Below are positions 1-5,710 of a stretch of 12,468 nt of DNA, piece by piece. The position numbers were made by a program, and so were the translations under genes. A model generated the notes under the pieces. That model was not told the DNA's origin, did not search any database, and saw only the letters and a program-made list of their open reading frames with translations. The stretch is from Faecalibacterium sp. UBA1360 (GTDB taxonomy: Bacteria; Bacillota; Clostridia; Oscillospirales; Ruminococcaceae): NCBI GenBank assembly GCA_002306375.1, contig DBRU01000074.1, positions 4,485 through 16,952 of the forward strand, written 5' to 3'. How positions within the stretch are numbered: position 1 is the stretch's first letter; each line of letters begins with the position of its first letter.

Positions 1-396
1 GGGGGACAGGATGTAATAGTGCCCCTGCACCACCTGCTGCAAAAGTGCCGCGTTGGGCAGGGTCTCGGGCGGGAAATAGGGGCGCATGAGCTCCAGCGGG
101 TCCAGGTGCAGGTAGCTCCATTTGCTGGCCGTGCCCGCGTCCGACCAGGTGGTGTGGGGCACGTCCCCCGCAATGACCGCCACGTCCCCGGCGTGGAAGG
201 CCCGCTCCTCCCCCTGGAAGGCCAGGATGCCGCCGTCGCTTTCGCACAGGCCGATCTCCAGGCAGTTGTGGAAGTGCAGCACCCCCGCCGGTATGTCGGA
301 GATGCGCCAGTGCTCGCCGGTGAGCAGCTGGATGGGGAACTGGGCGGGCAGCTCATAGTTGCGGTATTCCATGACCGCCCGGGGATGTCGGGGCAT
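1..396 (-). CDS. AraC-family transcriptional regulator, N-terminal cupin part (runs off the left edge)
   Basis: The 132 visible codons encode the N-terminal sugar-sensing half of an AraC/XylS-type regulator. The double-stranded beta-helix (cupin) signature is visible: HFHNCLEIGLCESDGG near residues 45-60, then a pattern of the form ERAFHAGDVAVIAGDVPHTT, which matches the HxHxxxEI...PGDxxxxxxxxxH layout of AraC_binding domains. The helix-turn-helix DNA-binding half lies outside the window. I chose the ATG at 396 because an AGGAGGTG ribosome-binding site (402-409, read on the minus strand) sits just upstream; a second in-frame ATG eight codons later (at 372) is less well placed. The gene is divergent from a CUT1 sugar transporter, the usual position for a regulator that activates that transporter when its oligosaccharide ligand is present. 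The family call is firm; the ligand and the target promoters are inferred from context. Confidence 0.85.
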   Translation of the reverse strand, partial: MPRHPRAVMEYRNYELPAQFPIQLLTGEHWRISDIPAGVLHFHNCLEIGLCESDGGILAFQGEERAFHAGDVAVIAGDVPHTTWSDAGTASKWSYLHLDPLELMRPYFPPETLPNAALLQQVVQGHYYILSP

Positions 397-417
397 GAAG
401 GGCACCTCCTTTTTGCG

Positions 418-434
418 GGCGCGCGCCGCGCGCC
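418..434 (-). promoter_or_regulatory. GC hairpin in the leader of the AraC-type gene
   Basis: A perfect 7-bp inverted repeat (GGCGCGC, three-base spacer, GCGCGCC) lies between the candidate minus-strand -10 box and the ribosome-binding site of the regulator. In RNA it would fold into a very stable stem about nine bases upstream of the Shine-Dalgarno sequence. It could tune translation or mRNA stability, or serve as a DNA operator. GC-rich palindromes also arise by chance here, so the functional reading is weak. Confidence 0.35.
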
Positions 435-450
435 GGTACCGAACGGCCCC

Positions 451-479
451 ATTATACCCCGGCGCGCCGCAAAAAGCCA
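451..479 (-). promoter_or_regulatory. Candidate promoter of the AraC-type regulator
   Basis: On the minus strand there is a perfect TATAAT at 456 to 451, followed by GGGG. The -35 region at about 17 bp spacing (near 474-479) reads TGGCTT, a poor match to TTGACA. The box is 55 bases upstream of the regulator start codon, which suits a short leader. The poor -35 suggests a weak or activator-dependent promoter, as is common for autoregulated AraC-type genes. Confidence 0.4.
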
Positions 480-528
480 GCCCGATTTGCCAAAAACGGC
501 GATTTGTGTAGAAAATGTACAAAGTTAT

Positions 529-550
529 TGTTGCTCCATTGTGCGCAACA
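529..550. promoter_or_regulatory. Dyad-symmetric site TGTTGC-N10-GCAACA
   Basis: Two perfect 6-bp half sites, TGTTGC (529-534) and GCAACA (545-550), are arranged as an inverted repeat with a 10-bp spacer. Their centres are about 16 bp apart, so the half sites lie roughly one and a half helical turns from each other. The site lies in the AT-rich regulatory zone, about 150 bp upstream of the transport-operon -10 box and 75 bp upstream of the regulator's -10 box. It may bind a dimeric regulator. No named motif is recognised. Confidence 0.3.
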
Positions 551-669
551 GCCAAAAATATTAAAAAATTGGTTTCATTTATGGATTTTTATGTCGCGTC
601 AATGTACTTTTGGGCCTATGCTCAAAAAAATAAATAATCGAAATTGCATAGTTTTTATCAAAAAAGGCT

Positions 670-698
670 GGGACGTTCTCGTTGTGAATGTGTATAAT
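670..698 (+). promoter_or_regulatory. Candidate promoter of the transport operon
   Basis: A perfect TATAAT lies at 693-698 in an AT-rich context, about 80 bases upstream of the first permease start. The hexamer 17 bp upstream (670-675, GGGACG) does not resemble TTGACA. A perfect -10 box with a missing -35 is the usual layout of a promoter that needs an activator such as the divergently encoded AraC-type protein. The transcription start would be near 705, giving a leader of roughly 70 bases. Confidence 0.45.
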
Positions 699-777
699 AA
701 AACCAAACATTTGCGGCAATTTTGTGGAAGATTTTGCCACGCCGCCCATCAGATTTGACAGAACAGGAGGAAACGTG

Positions 778-1725
778 ATGCCGTTCGCCAAGACCAAACC
801 GGTCCAAGAACTACCCCTGCGCAAGAAGGGCTTCGGCTTTTACTTCAAGCGCGACTGGCAGCTGTACGTGCTGATGCTGCTGCCCATGGCCTTCATCATC
901 GTGTTCAAGTACCTGGCCTACACCGGGTTGTCGGTGGCCTTTCTGGATTACAAGATCGGCAAAGGGTACGCGGGCAGTGAGTTCGTGGGCCTTGAGATCT
1001 TTGAAAAGGTGTTCAAGCACCGCGACTTCGGCAAGGCCGTGTTCAACACCCTGCTGCTGAACATCCTGGACCTGGTGTTCAGCTTCCCGATGCCCATCAT
1101 CCTGGCGCTGCTGCTCAACGAGATCCGGGTCAAGTGGTTCAAGCGCACGACCCAGACCCTTTTGTACCTGCCCCACTTCCTTTCCTGGGTCGTCATCGGC
1201 TCGGTGGCCTACCAGATGTTCGCCACCAGCACCGGCGTGGTCAATGCCCTGATCGTCAACGCCGGGCACGAGGCCATCCCCTTCCTGCAGGAGGATGCCT
1301 GGTGGCTGTTCAGCTACGTGATCATCGGCGTGTGGCAGACCATGGGCTGGGGCACGATCATCTACCTGGCCGCCATCACCAACGTCAACGCCGAACTGTA
1401 TGAAGCCGCCAAGGTGGACGGCGCCAACCGCTGGCAGCAGTGCCTGCACGTGACGCTGCCCTGCATCCGCTCCACGGTGGTGGTCATGCTGATCATGCAG
1501 CTGGGCAAACTGATGGGCGGCAGCTTTGAACGCGTGCTGGCCTTGTCCAACGCCAAAGCCACCGAGTTCACCACCACGATCCCCGTGCTCGTCTACAAAT
1601 GGTTCCAGGGCAACAAGTTCAGCGAATCCACCGCTTTGGGTCTGTTCCAGTCCATCATCGGCGTGGTGCTGGTGCTGGTGTCCGACAAGGTGGCCAAGAA
1701 GCTGGGCGAAGACGGCCTGCTGTGA
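778..1725 (+). CDS. CUT1 ABC transporter permease 1 (LplB/YteP-like)
   Basis: This 315-residue inner-membrane permease is one half of the channel of an oligosaccharide importer. Six hydrophobic segments are visible at about residues 29-48, 88-113, 128-148, 175-200, 232-250 and 286-303. The cytoplasmic coupling (EAA) loop is clear: EAAKVDGANRW at 209-219, ending in LP at 227-228, which contacts the ATPase. The sequence TLLYLPHFLSWVV near 128-139 is typical of the LplB/YteP subgroup. The ATG at 778 is preferred over an in-frame upstream start because AGGAGG (765-770) lies seven bases before it. The second permease follows 18 bases after the stop, so the two are co-transcribed. The exact sugar cannot be read from the permease; context favours pectic oligosaccharides. 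Confidence 0.92.
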   Translation: MPFAKTKPVQELPLRKKGFGFYFKRDWQLYVLMLLPMAFIIVFKYLAYTGLSVAFLDYKIGKGYAGSEFVGLEIFEKVFKHRDFGKAVFNTLLLNILDLVFSFPMPIILALLLNEIRVKWFKRTTQTLLYLPHFLSWVVIGSVAYQMFATSTGVVNALIVNAGHEAIPFLQEDAWWLFSYVIIGVWQTMGWGTIIYLAAITNVNAELYEAAKVDGANRWQQCLHVTLPCIRSTVVVMLIMQLGKLMGGSFERVLALSNAKATEFTTTIPVLVYKWFQGNKFSESTALGLFQSIIGVVLVLVSDKVAKKLGEDGLL

Positions 1726-1743
1726 GAAAAGGAGGATGACACC

Positions 1744-2670
1744 ATGAGCACCCAAACCGAAGTGATCGTCCACCGCAAGGCCTGGACCAAAAACCGCGTG
1801 GCCAACCTGATCGCCGATATCCTGTGCATGGTGGTGGTGGCCGTCGCCGCGCTGAGCTGCATTTTGCCCTTCATCCACATTTTTGCCAAGTCCATCAGTG
1901 ACAACGCTTTCGTGGCGGCCAACCGCGTGGTGCTTTTGCCCATGAGCGAACAGGGCATCAACCTGGAAGCCTACGAAAAGGTGTTCCATGACGCGTCCAT
2001 CATGCGCAGCCTGTGGGTCACCGTGCTGGTCACGGTGGTGTTCACGGCCATCGGCATGTTCCTGACCGTGTGCGCGGCCTACGCCCTGACCCGGCCGGAA
2101 TTCCACGGCCGCAAGGTCATGACCTTCATGATCATGTTCACGATGTACTTCACCGCCGGCACCATCCCCGATTACTTGCTGATGAACCAGCTGCACATGC
2201 TGGACACCATCTGGTGCCTGATCCTGCCGCTGTGCTTTGCCCCGTACAACCTGCTGATCATGAAGAACAACTTCCAAGGCTCCATCCCCGAAAGCCTGAT
2301 CGAGTCCGCCCGTCTGGACGGCGCGAGCCACTTCACGATCCTGGGCCGCATCGTCGTGCCCCTGTCCAAGCCGATTTTGGCCACCATCGCCCTGTTCTAC
2401 GCCGTGGGCCGGTGGAACGCCTACTCCGACGCTTTGTACTACATCAAGCAGCGCGTGGACCTGCGTCCCTTGCAGCTCAAGCTGTACTACCTGATCGTGG
2501 CCGCCAGCGAGAGCTTCCAGTCTGAGGGCGTGTCCAGCACCGCCATGACCAACCCCGAAGTGCTCAAAGCCGCCTGCATCATCTTTGCCGCGGTGCCCAT
2601 CATCTGCGTGTACCCCTTCATCCAGAAGTACTTCGTGCAGGGCACCATGGTCGGCGCGGTCAAGGGCTGA
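1744..2670 (+). CDS. CUT1 ABC transporter permease 2 (YtcP/LplC-like)
   Basis: This 308-residue protein is the second transmembrane subunit and would pair with the preceding permease. Hydrophobic segments lie at about 22-44, 90-114, 125-145, 152-174, 209-228 and 275-293. The EAA-type loop reads ESARLDGASHF at 187-197, with VP at 205-206. The C-terminus YPFIQKYFVQGTMVGAVKG is the hallmark ending of the YtcP/LplC group, which ends in MVGAVKG or close to it. A strong ribosome-binding site (AAAAGGAGG, 1727-1735) precedes the ATG. No ATP-binding subunit is encoded next to the permeases. In Gram-positive bacteria such CUT1 importers commonly share one MsmX-type ATPase encoded elsewhere, and I infer the same here. 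Confidence 0.92.
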   Translation: MSTQTEVIVHRKAWTKNRVANLIADILCMVVVAVAALSCILPFIHIFAKSISDNAFVAANRVVLLPMSEQGINLEAYEKVFHDASIMRSLWVTVLVTVVFTAIGMFLTVCAAYALTRPEFHGRKVMTFMIMFTMYFTAGTIPDYLLMNQLHMLDTIWCLILPLCFAPYNLLIMKNNFQGSIPESLIESARLDGASHFTILGRIVVPLSKPILATIALFYAVGRWNAYSDALYYIKQRVDLRPLQLKLYYLIVAASESFQSEGVSSTAMTNPEVLKAACIIFAAVPIICVYPFIQKYFVQGTMVGAVKG

Positions 2671-2697
2671 TGCCTTGCCCCCCTATTTCCGGAACCG

Positions 2698-2717
2698 GCC
2701 GGCGCTTTGCGCCCGGC
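2698..2717 (+). promoter_or_regulatory. Intercistronic hairpin between permease 2 and the binding protein
   Basis: GCCGGCGC (2698-2705), a TTT loop and GCGCCCGGC (2709-2717) form an 8-bp stem with one bulged base. No T-run follows, so it is unlikely to be a terminator. It sits in the 91-base gap before the binding-protein gene. Hairpins in this position can protect the downstream message from 3'-5' decay or weakly separate expression levels, which would suit a binding protein needed in excess over its permeases. A short tandem repeat (GTTTTCA at 2734-2740 and 2742-2748) follows just before the ribosome-binding site. Confidence 0.4.
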
Positions 2718-2761
2718 TGCTCATAAACGAACGGTTTTCACGTTTTCAAAGGAGGAAAACA

Positions 2762-4411
2762 ATGAAAAACACCTGGAAAAAGACAGCGGCCTTCGTCATG
2801 GCAGCTGCCATGACGGCCACCCTGCTGGCAGGGTGCGGCGGCAGTGATGATTCGTCGTCCACCACCGCCGACACCGGCGACACCAGCGCCACCACCGAGA
2901 CCGGCGAGACTGGTTCCTACACCGACTACTCCGCCGGCTTCCCCGAGAACGTCACCATCCAGATCCCCGTGTATGACCGCGGCTTCGAGGGCTGGAACCC
3001 CACCGACAACTACTACACCCAGTGGATCCAGCAGGAGTTCGGCGACAAGTACAACGTCACCGTTGAGTACATCTCCATCGCCCGCTCCAACGAGGTGCAG
3101 GACTTCAACCAGATGATCGCCGCCGGCAACGCCCCCGACATCATCTTCCACTACGACATGCCCGCCGCCGTCAACTACTGGTCCGAGGGCGCCATGCAGC
3201 CCATCGACTATGACGAGGTCGCCTTCTACGCCCCCGACTACTGGGCCCAGATGGAACAGACCATCAAGACCTACGGCAGCATCGACGGCGAGAACGCCTT
3301 CATCTTTGCCGCCCGTGATCCCATCTACTACAACTACGTCACCCTGATCCGCACCGACTGGCTGGAGCAGGTGAACATGGAAATGCCCACCACCAACGAC
3401 GAGCTGAAGGCCGTTCTGCAGGCCTGGAAGGACGCCGGTCTGGGCACCAAGAACGAGCCCCTGATCACCAAGAGCTTCACCTACTTCTATCCCTGGATCG
3501 AGGAAGGCACCAGCGACGCCGACCTGGCCTTGTACCTGGACCTGAACGTGGCTCCCTTCACCTGGAGCGCCACCGAGAACTTCCTGCGTGACATGAACGA
3601 GAAGTACAACGCCGGCCTGATCGATCCCGAGTTCTACCTGGCCACCGACGACACCCTGGCCAAGGGCAAGTTCATTGCCGGCCAGTGCGGCACCTACAGC
3701 TTCTACATGGCCAGCGGCACCGACGTGTTCAGCAGCCTGCTGGCCAACGACCCCAACGCCACCGTGGCCGTGCTGCCCGACACCGTGGCCGACGGCTTTG
3801 CCCCGTACTACTATGAGTATCCCTCTTACGGCATGATCATGGGCATCAACGCCGACTCCACTGCCGAGGAGCGCGCCGCCGTGTACATGTTCCTGAACTG
3901 GATGATCCAGCCCGACAACCTCAACTACCTGCAGTACGGCATCGAAGGCGAGACCTACAACACCAACGAAGCCGGCATCAAGGTGCTCAACACCGACTAC
4001 ACCGGCGAAGCCAAGCAGAGCAACAACAACAATAAGGACTACTGGTGCCTGGTGCAGGAAGTCCAGACCTACGGCGACGAGGCCATGGACCTGGAAGCCA
4101 ACAAGCTGACCCTGGCGCCCGCCGGCTACGAGGACATCATCCAGCAGTCTTACGACATCTGCAAGCTCAAGGAAGACAAGGGCCTGATCACCCCCATCTT
4201 CACCAAGGCCGTGGAGAGCAGCAGCGAGTACGCCACCGACCTGAACAGCCTGTGGCAGGAAGCCTATGTTGCCTGCGTCACCTGCACCCCCGAGGAGTTT
4301 GACGACCTGTACGCCGAATACAGCCAGGAGTACCTGGACGCCGGCTACCAGGAGATCCTGGACGAGAAGCAGTCCCTGATCGACGAAGGCGCGGTCATCT
4401 ACCCCGAATAA
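2762..4411 (+). CDS. Extracellular solute-binding lipoprotein of the oligosaccharide importer (YtcQ/LplA-like)
   Basis: This 549-residue protein should capture the oligosaccharide outside the cell and deliver it to the two permeases. The start codon follows AAAGGAGG (2748-2755). A lipoprotein signal peptide is plain: MKNTWKK, then a hydrophobic stretch ending in the lipobox LLAGC, with the lipidated cysteine at residue 25. A Ser/Thr/Asp-rich linker (about 26-55) precedes the folded domain. The size, well above the roughly 400-450 residues of ordinary family 1 binding proteins, fits the LplA/YtcQ subgroup associated with LplB/YtcP permeases. Aromatic and acidic residues are abundant, as expected for a large glycan-binding cleft. 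Codon use is extremely uniform (AAC, GAC, CTG, ATC), suggesting high expression. It is the last gene before the terminator at 4451-4485. The ligand is inferred from the neighbouring enzymes. Confidence 0.92.
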   Translation: MKNTWKKTAAFVMAAAMTATLLAGCGGSDDSSSTTADTGDTSATTETGETGSYTDYSAGFPENVTIQIPVYDRGFEGWNPTDNYYTQWIQQEFGDKYNVTVEYISIARSNEVQDFNQMIAAGNAPDIIFHYDMPAAVNYWSEGAMQPIDYDEVAFYAPDYWAQMEQTIKTYGSIDGENAFIFAARDPIYYNYVTLIRTDWLEQVNMEMPTTNDELKAVLQAWKDAGLGTKNEPLITKSFTYFYPWIEEGTSDADLALYLDLNVAPFTWSATENFLRDMNEKYNAGLIDPEFYLATDDTLAKGKFIAGQCGTYSFYMASGTDVFSSLLANDPNATVAVLPDTVADGFAPYYYEYPSYGMIMGINADSTAEERAAVYMFLNWMIQPDNLNYLQYGIEGETYNTNEAGIKVLNTDYTGEAKQSNNNNKDYWCLVQEVQTYGDEAMDLEANKLTLAPAGYEDIIQQSYDICKLKEDKGLITPIFTKAVESSSEYATDLNSLWQEAYVACVTCTPEEFDDLYAEYSQEYLDAGYQEILDEKQSLIDEGAVIYPE

Positions 4412-4450
4412 CCCCATGACCCGATAACAGCGGCTGATTTCGCCGTACGC

Positions 4451-4485
4451 GCGCGGGGCTGCCGGCCGGCAGCCCCGCGCTTTTT
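4451..4485 (+). terminator. Rho-independent terminator of the transport operon
   Basis: A perfect palindrome at 4451-4480 (arms GCGCGGGGCTGCCGG and CCGGCAGCCCCGCGC) is followed directly by TTTTTG. It begins 39 bases after the binding-protein stop codon. The stem of at least 13 bp around a GGCC turn, with a T-tract, is a textbook intrinsic terminator. It separates the transport operon from the enzyme operon, so the latter needs its own promoter. Confidence 0.9.
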
Positions 4486-4555
4486 GTACGGGGTGTCCGC
4501 AGCGTGTCCGTTATCACAAAATTTTGCGCTGCATCGCCAAGTAAAGGGGCATCTG

Positions 4556-4630
4556 GCGCGAAAATGACACTTGTGCCCGACCTTTGCGGGCCCTATAATG
4601 GGTACAAAGGCGCGCGAAAGGGTTTCGCGC
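4556..4630. promoter_or_regulatory. Repeated GCGCGAAA operator-like motifs around the enzyme-operon promoter
   Basis: GCGCGAAA occurs at 4556-4563 and 4612-4619, and as its inverse TTTCGCGC at 4623-4630. The last two form a perfect 8-bp dyad with a GGG centre. A one-mismatch inverse copy, TTTTGCGC, lies further up at 4522-4529. The upstream copy abuts the -35 region and the dyad begins just after the expected transcription start. Such sites flanking a promoter suit a repressor, possibly one acting by looping. The dyad could also act as an RNA hairpin in the leader, upstream of the ribosome-binding site at 4644-4649. Confidence 0.45.
4571..4599 (+). promoter_or_regulatory. Candidate promoter of the enzyme operon
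   Basis: TTGTGC (4571-4576) and a perfect TATAAT (4594-4599) are separated by 17 bp, upstream of the GH105 gene and downstream of the preceding terminator. Only the TTG of the -35 hexamer matches consensus. Transcription would begin near 4606, leaving a leader of about 55 bases that contains the GCGCGAAA dyad. Placement and spacing make this the most likely promoter of the five-gene enzyme operon. Confidence 0.6.
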
Positions 4631-4660
4631 CCACCCAAGTGAGAAGGAGAGTTGCAAACA

Positions 4661-5710
4661 ATGGCAGGTTTGATTTTTGACAAGCAGCAGATCGAAAAGA
4701 CGATGGACGCCATCGTGGACCGGACCATGCGCATGGACATGACCTGGGACTGGCCCTGCGGCGTGGCCTACTACGGCATCTGCGAAGCCTACGAAGTGAC
4801 CAGGAACGAAAAGTACCTCCAGCTGGTCAAGGACCGGGTGGATGAGTACATCGAGCTGGGCCTGCCCAGCTGGACCGTGAACACCTGCTCGATGGGGCAT
4901 TGCCTGATCACCCTGTACGAGCACACCGGCGACGAGCGCTACCTGGACATCGCCAAGAGCAAGGTGGATTACCTGGAAAACCAGGCCCTGCGCTTCGGCG
5001 ACCATGTGTTGCAGCACACCGTGTCGGTGAACAATGACTTCCCCGAGCAGGCCTGGGCCGACACCCTGTTCATGGCGGCCTTCTTCCTTCTGCGCATGGG
5101 CGTGCTGCTCAAGGACCAGGCCCTGATCGACGACGCGCTGAACCAGTATTACTGGCACATCAAGTATTTGCAGGACCCCGCCACCGGGCTGTACTACCAC
5201 GGCTACAACAACATCACCGGCGACCACATGTCCGGCATGTACTGGGGCCGCGCCAACGCCTGGGCCGCCTACACCATGTCCCAGGTGGGCGTGCGCCTGC
5301 CCGAGTGCTACCTGTACCCCAAGTTCCTGGACGTGGTGGGCAGCCTGAACGACCAGCTGGCGGCCCTCAAGCTCTGCCAGACCGAAAACGGCCTGTGGCG
5401 CACGATCCTGGACGACGAGGGCTCCTATGAGGAGATCAGCGCCTCGGCCGGCATCGCCGCCGCCATGATCACCAAGGGCAACCCCCTGCACATCAAGTAC
5501 ATCAACAAGGCCATTCCGGGCATTTTGGCCAACGTCAGCCCCGACGGCCGGGTGATGAACGTGTCCGGCGGCACCGCCGTCATGAAGGACCGGGAAGGCT
5601 ACCGGGGCATCAGCCGCGACTGGATCCAGGGCTGGGGCCAGGGCCTGGCGCTGGCGTTCCTGGCCGGCGTGCTCAACTACGACAACGTGCGCAGCGACGG
5701 CGCTTTGTAA
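4661..5710 (+). CDS. GH88/GH105 unsaturated glycuronyl hydrolase (YteR/YesR-like unsaturated rhamnogalacturonyl hydrolase)
   Basis: This 349-residue enzyme of the (alpha/alpha)6-barrel type removes the 4,5-unsaturated uronic acid that polysaccharide lyases leave at the non-reducing end of their products. The characterised GH105 members YteR and YesR act on unsaturated rhamnogalacturonan disaccharides. The catalytic region is recognisable as EQAWADTLFMAAFFLLRMG, with the likely general acid/base Asp134, matching Asp143 of YteR. A later WGRANAW motif (195-201) corresponds to the WARGNGW-type motif of the family. Length fits the usual 340-380 residues. There is no signal peptide, so it acts in the cytoplasm on imported fragments. 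The ATG at 4661 has AAGGAG (4644-4649) at suitable distance; an in-frame TTG at 4652 is too close to it. Activity on unsaturated glucuronyl substrates (GH88-like) cannot be excluded. Confidence 0.88.
   Translation: MAGLIFDKQQIEKTMDAIVDRTMRMDMTWDWPCGVAYYGICEAYEVTRNEKYLQLVKDRVDEYIELGLPSWTVNTCSMGHCLITLYEHTGDERYLDIAKSKVDYLENQALRFGDHVLQHTVSVNNDFPEQAWADTLFMAAFFLLRMGVLLKDQALIDDALNQYYWHIKYLQDPATGLYYHGYNNITGDHMSGMYWGRANAWAAYTMSQVGVRLPECYLYPKFLDVVGSLNDQLAALKLCQTENGLWRTILDDEGSYEEISASAGIAAAMITKGNPLHIKYINKAIPGILANVSPDGRVMNVSGGTAVMKDREGYRGISRDWIQGWGQGLALAFLAGVLNYDNVRSDGAL

Larger units (their letters stand above)
397..777. other. Divergent intergenic region between the araC-type gene and the transport operon
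   Basis: These 381 bases hold no convincing gene. The left part (about 410-475) is GC-rich and belongs to the leader of the minus-strand regulator. The stretch from about 485 to 735 is strikingly AT-rich compared with everything else in the window. It contains back-to-back perfect TATAAT boxes (451-456 minus, 693-698 plus), a TGTTGC/GCAACA dyad (529-550) and two copies of AATGTAC (514-520, 601-607). The short open frames here lack ribosome-binding sites and recognisable products. The region is best read as a regulatory zone with room for several regulator sites. Confidence 0.7.

Noticed and set aside
19..564. Plus-strand open frame of 181 codons overlapping the AraC-type gene and its leader
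   Set aside because: It is antisense to a recognisable cupin-domain coding sequence and its product resembles no family. The minus-strand reading has both a ribosome-binding site and a domain match.
688..777. Upstream in-frame extension of permease 1
   Set aside because: The extension overlaps the TATAAT box and lacks a ribosome-binding site; the ATG at 778 has AGGAGG at ideal spacing and gives the usual family length.
504..824. Short open frames in the AT-rich intergenic region (504-758 plus, 579-824 minus)
   Set aside because: No Shine-Dalgarno, atypical composition for this genome, and no recognisable product. They overlap the promoter region and the permease start.
2733..2750. Possible catabolite-repression (cre) site before the binding-protein gene
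   Set aside because: At least two mismatches to the cre consensus as read by eye, and it lies inside the operon rather than at a promoter. Kept only as a remark.
2585..2761. Upstream in-frame extension of the binding protein
   Set aside because: It would overlap the permease gene in another frame and bury the lipoprotein signal peptide; the ATG at 2762 has a strong ribosome-binding site and starts the signal peptide.
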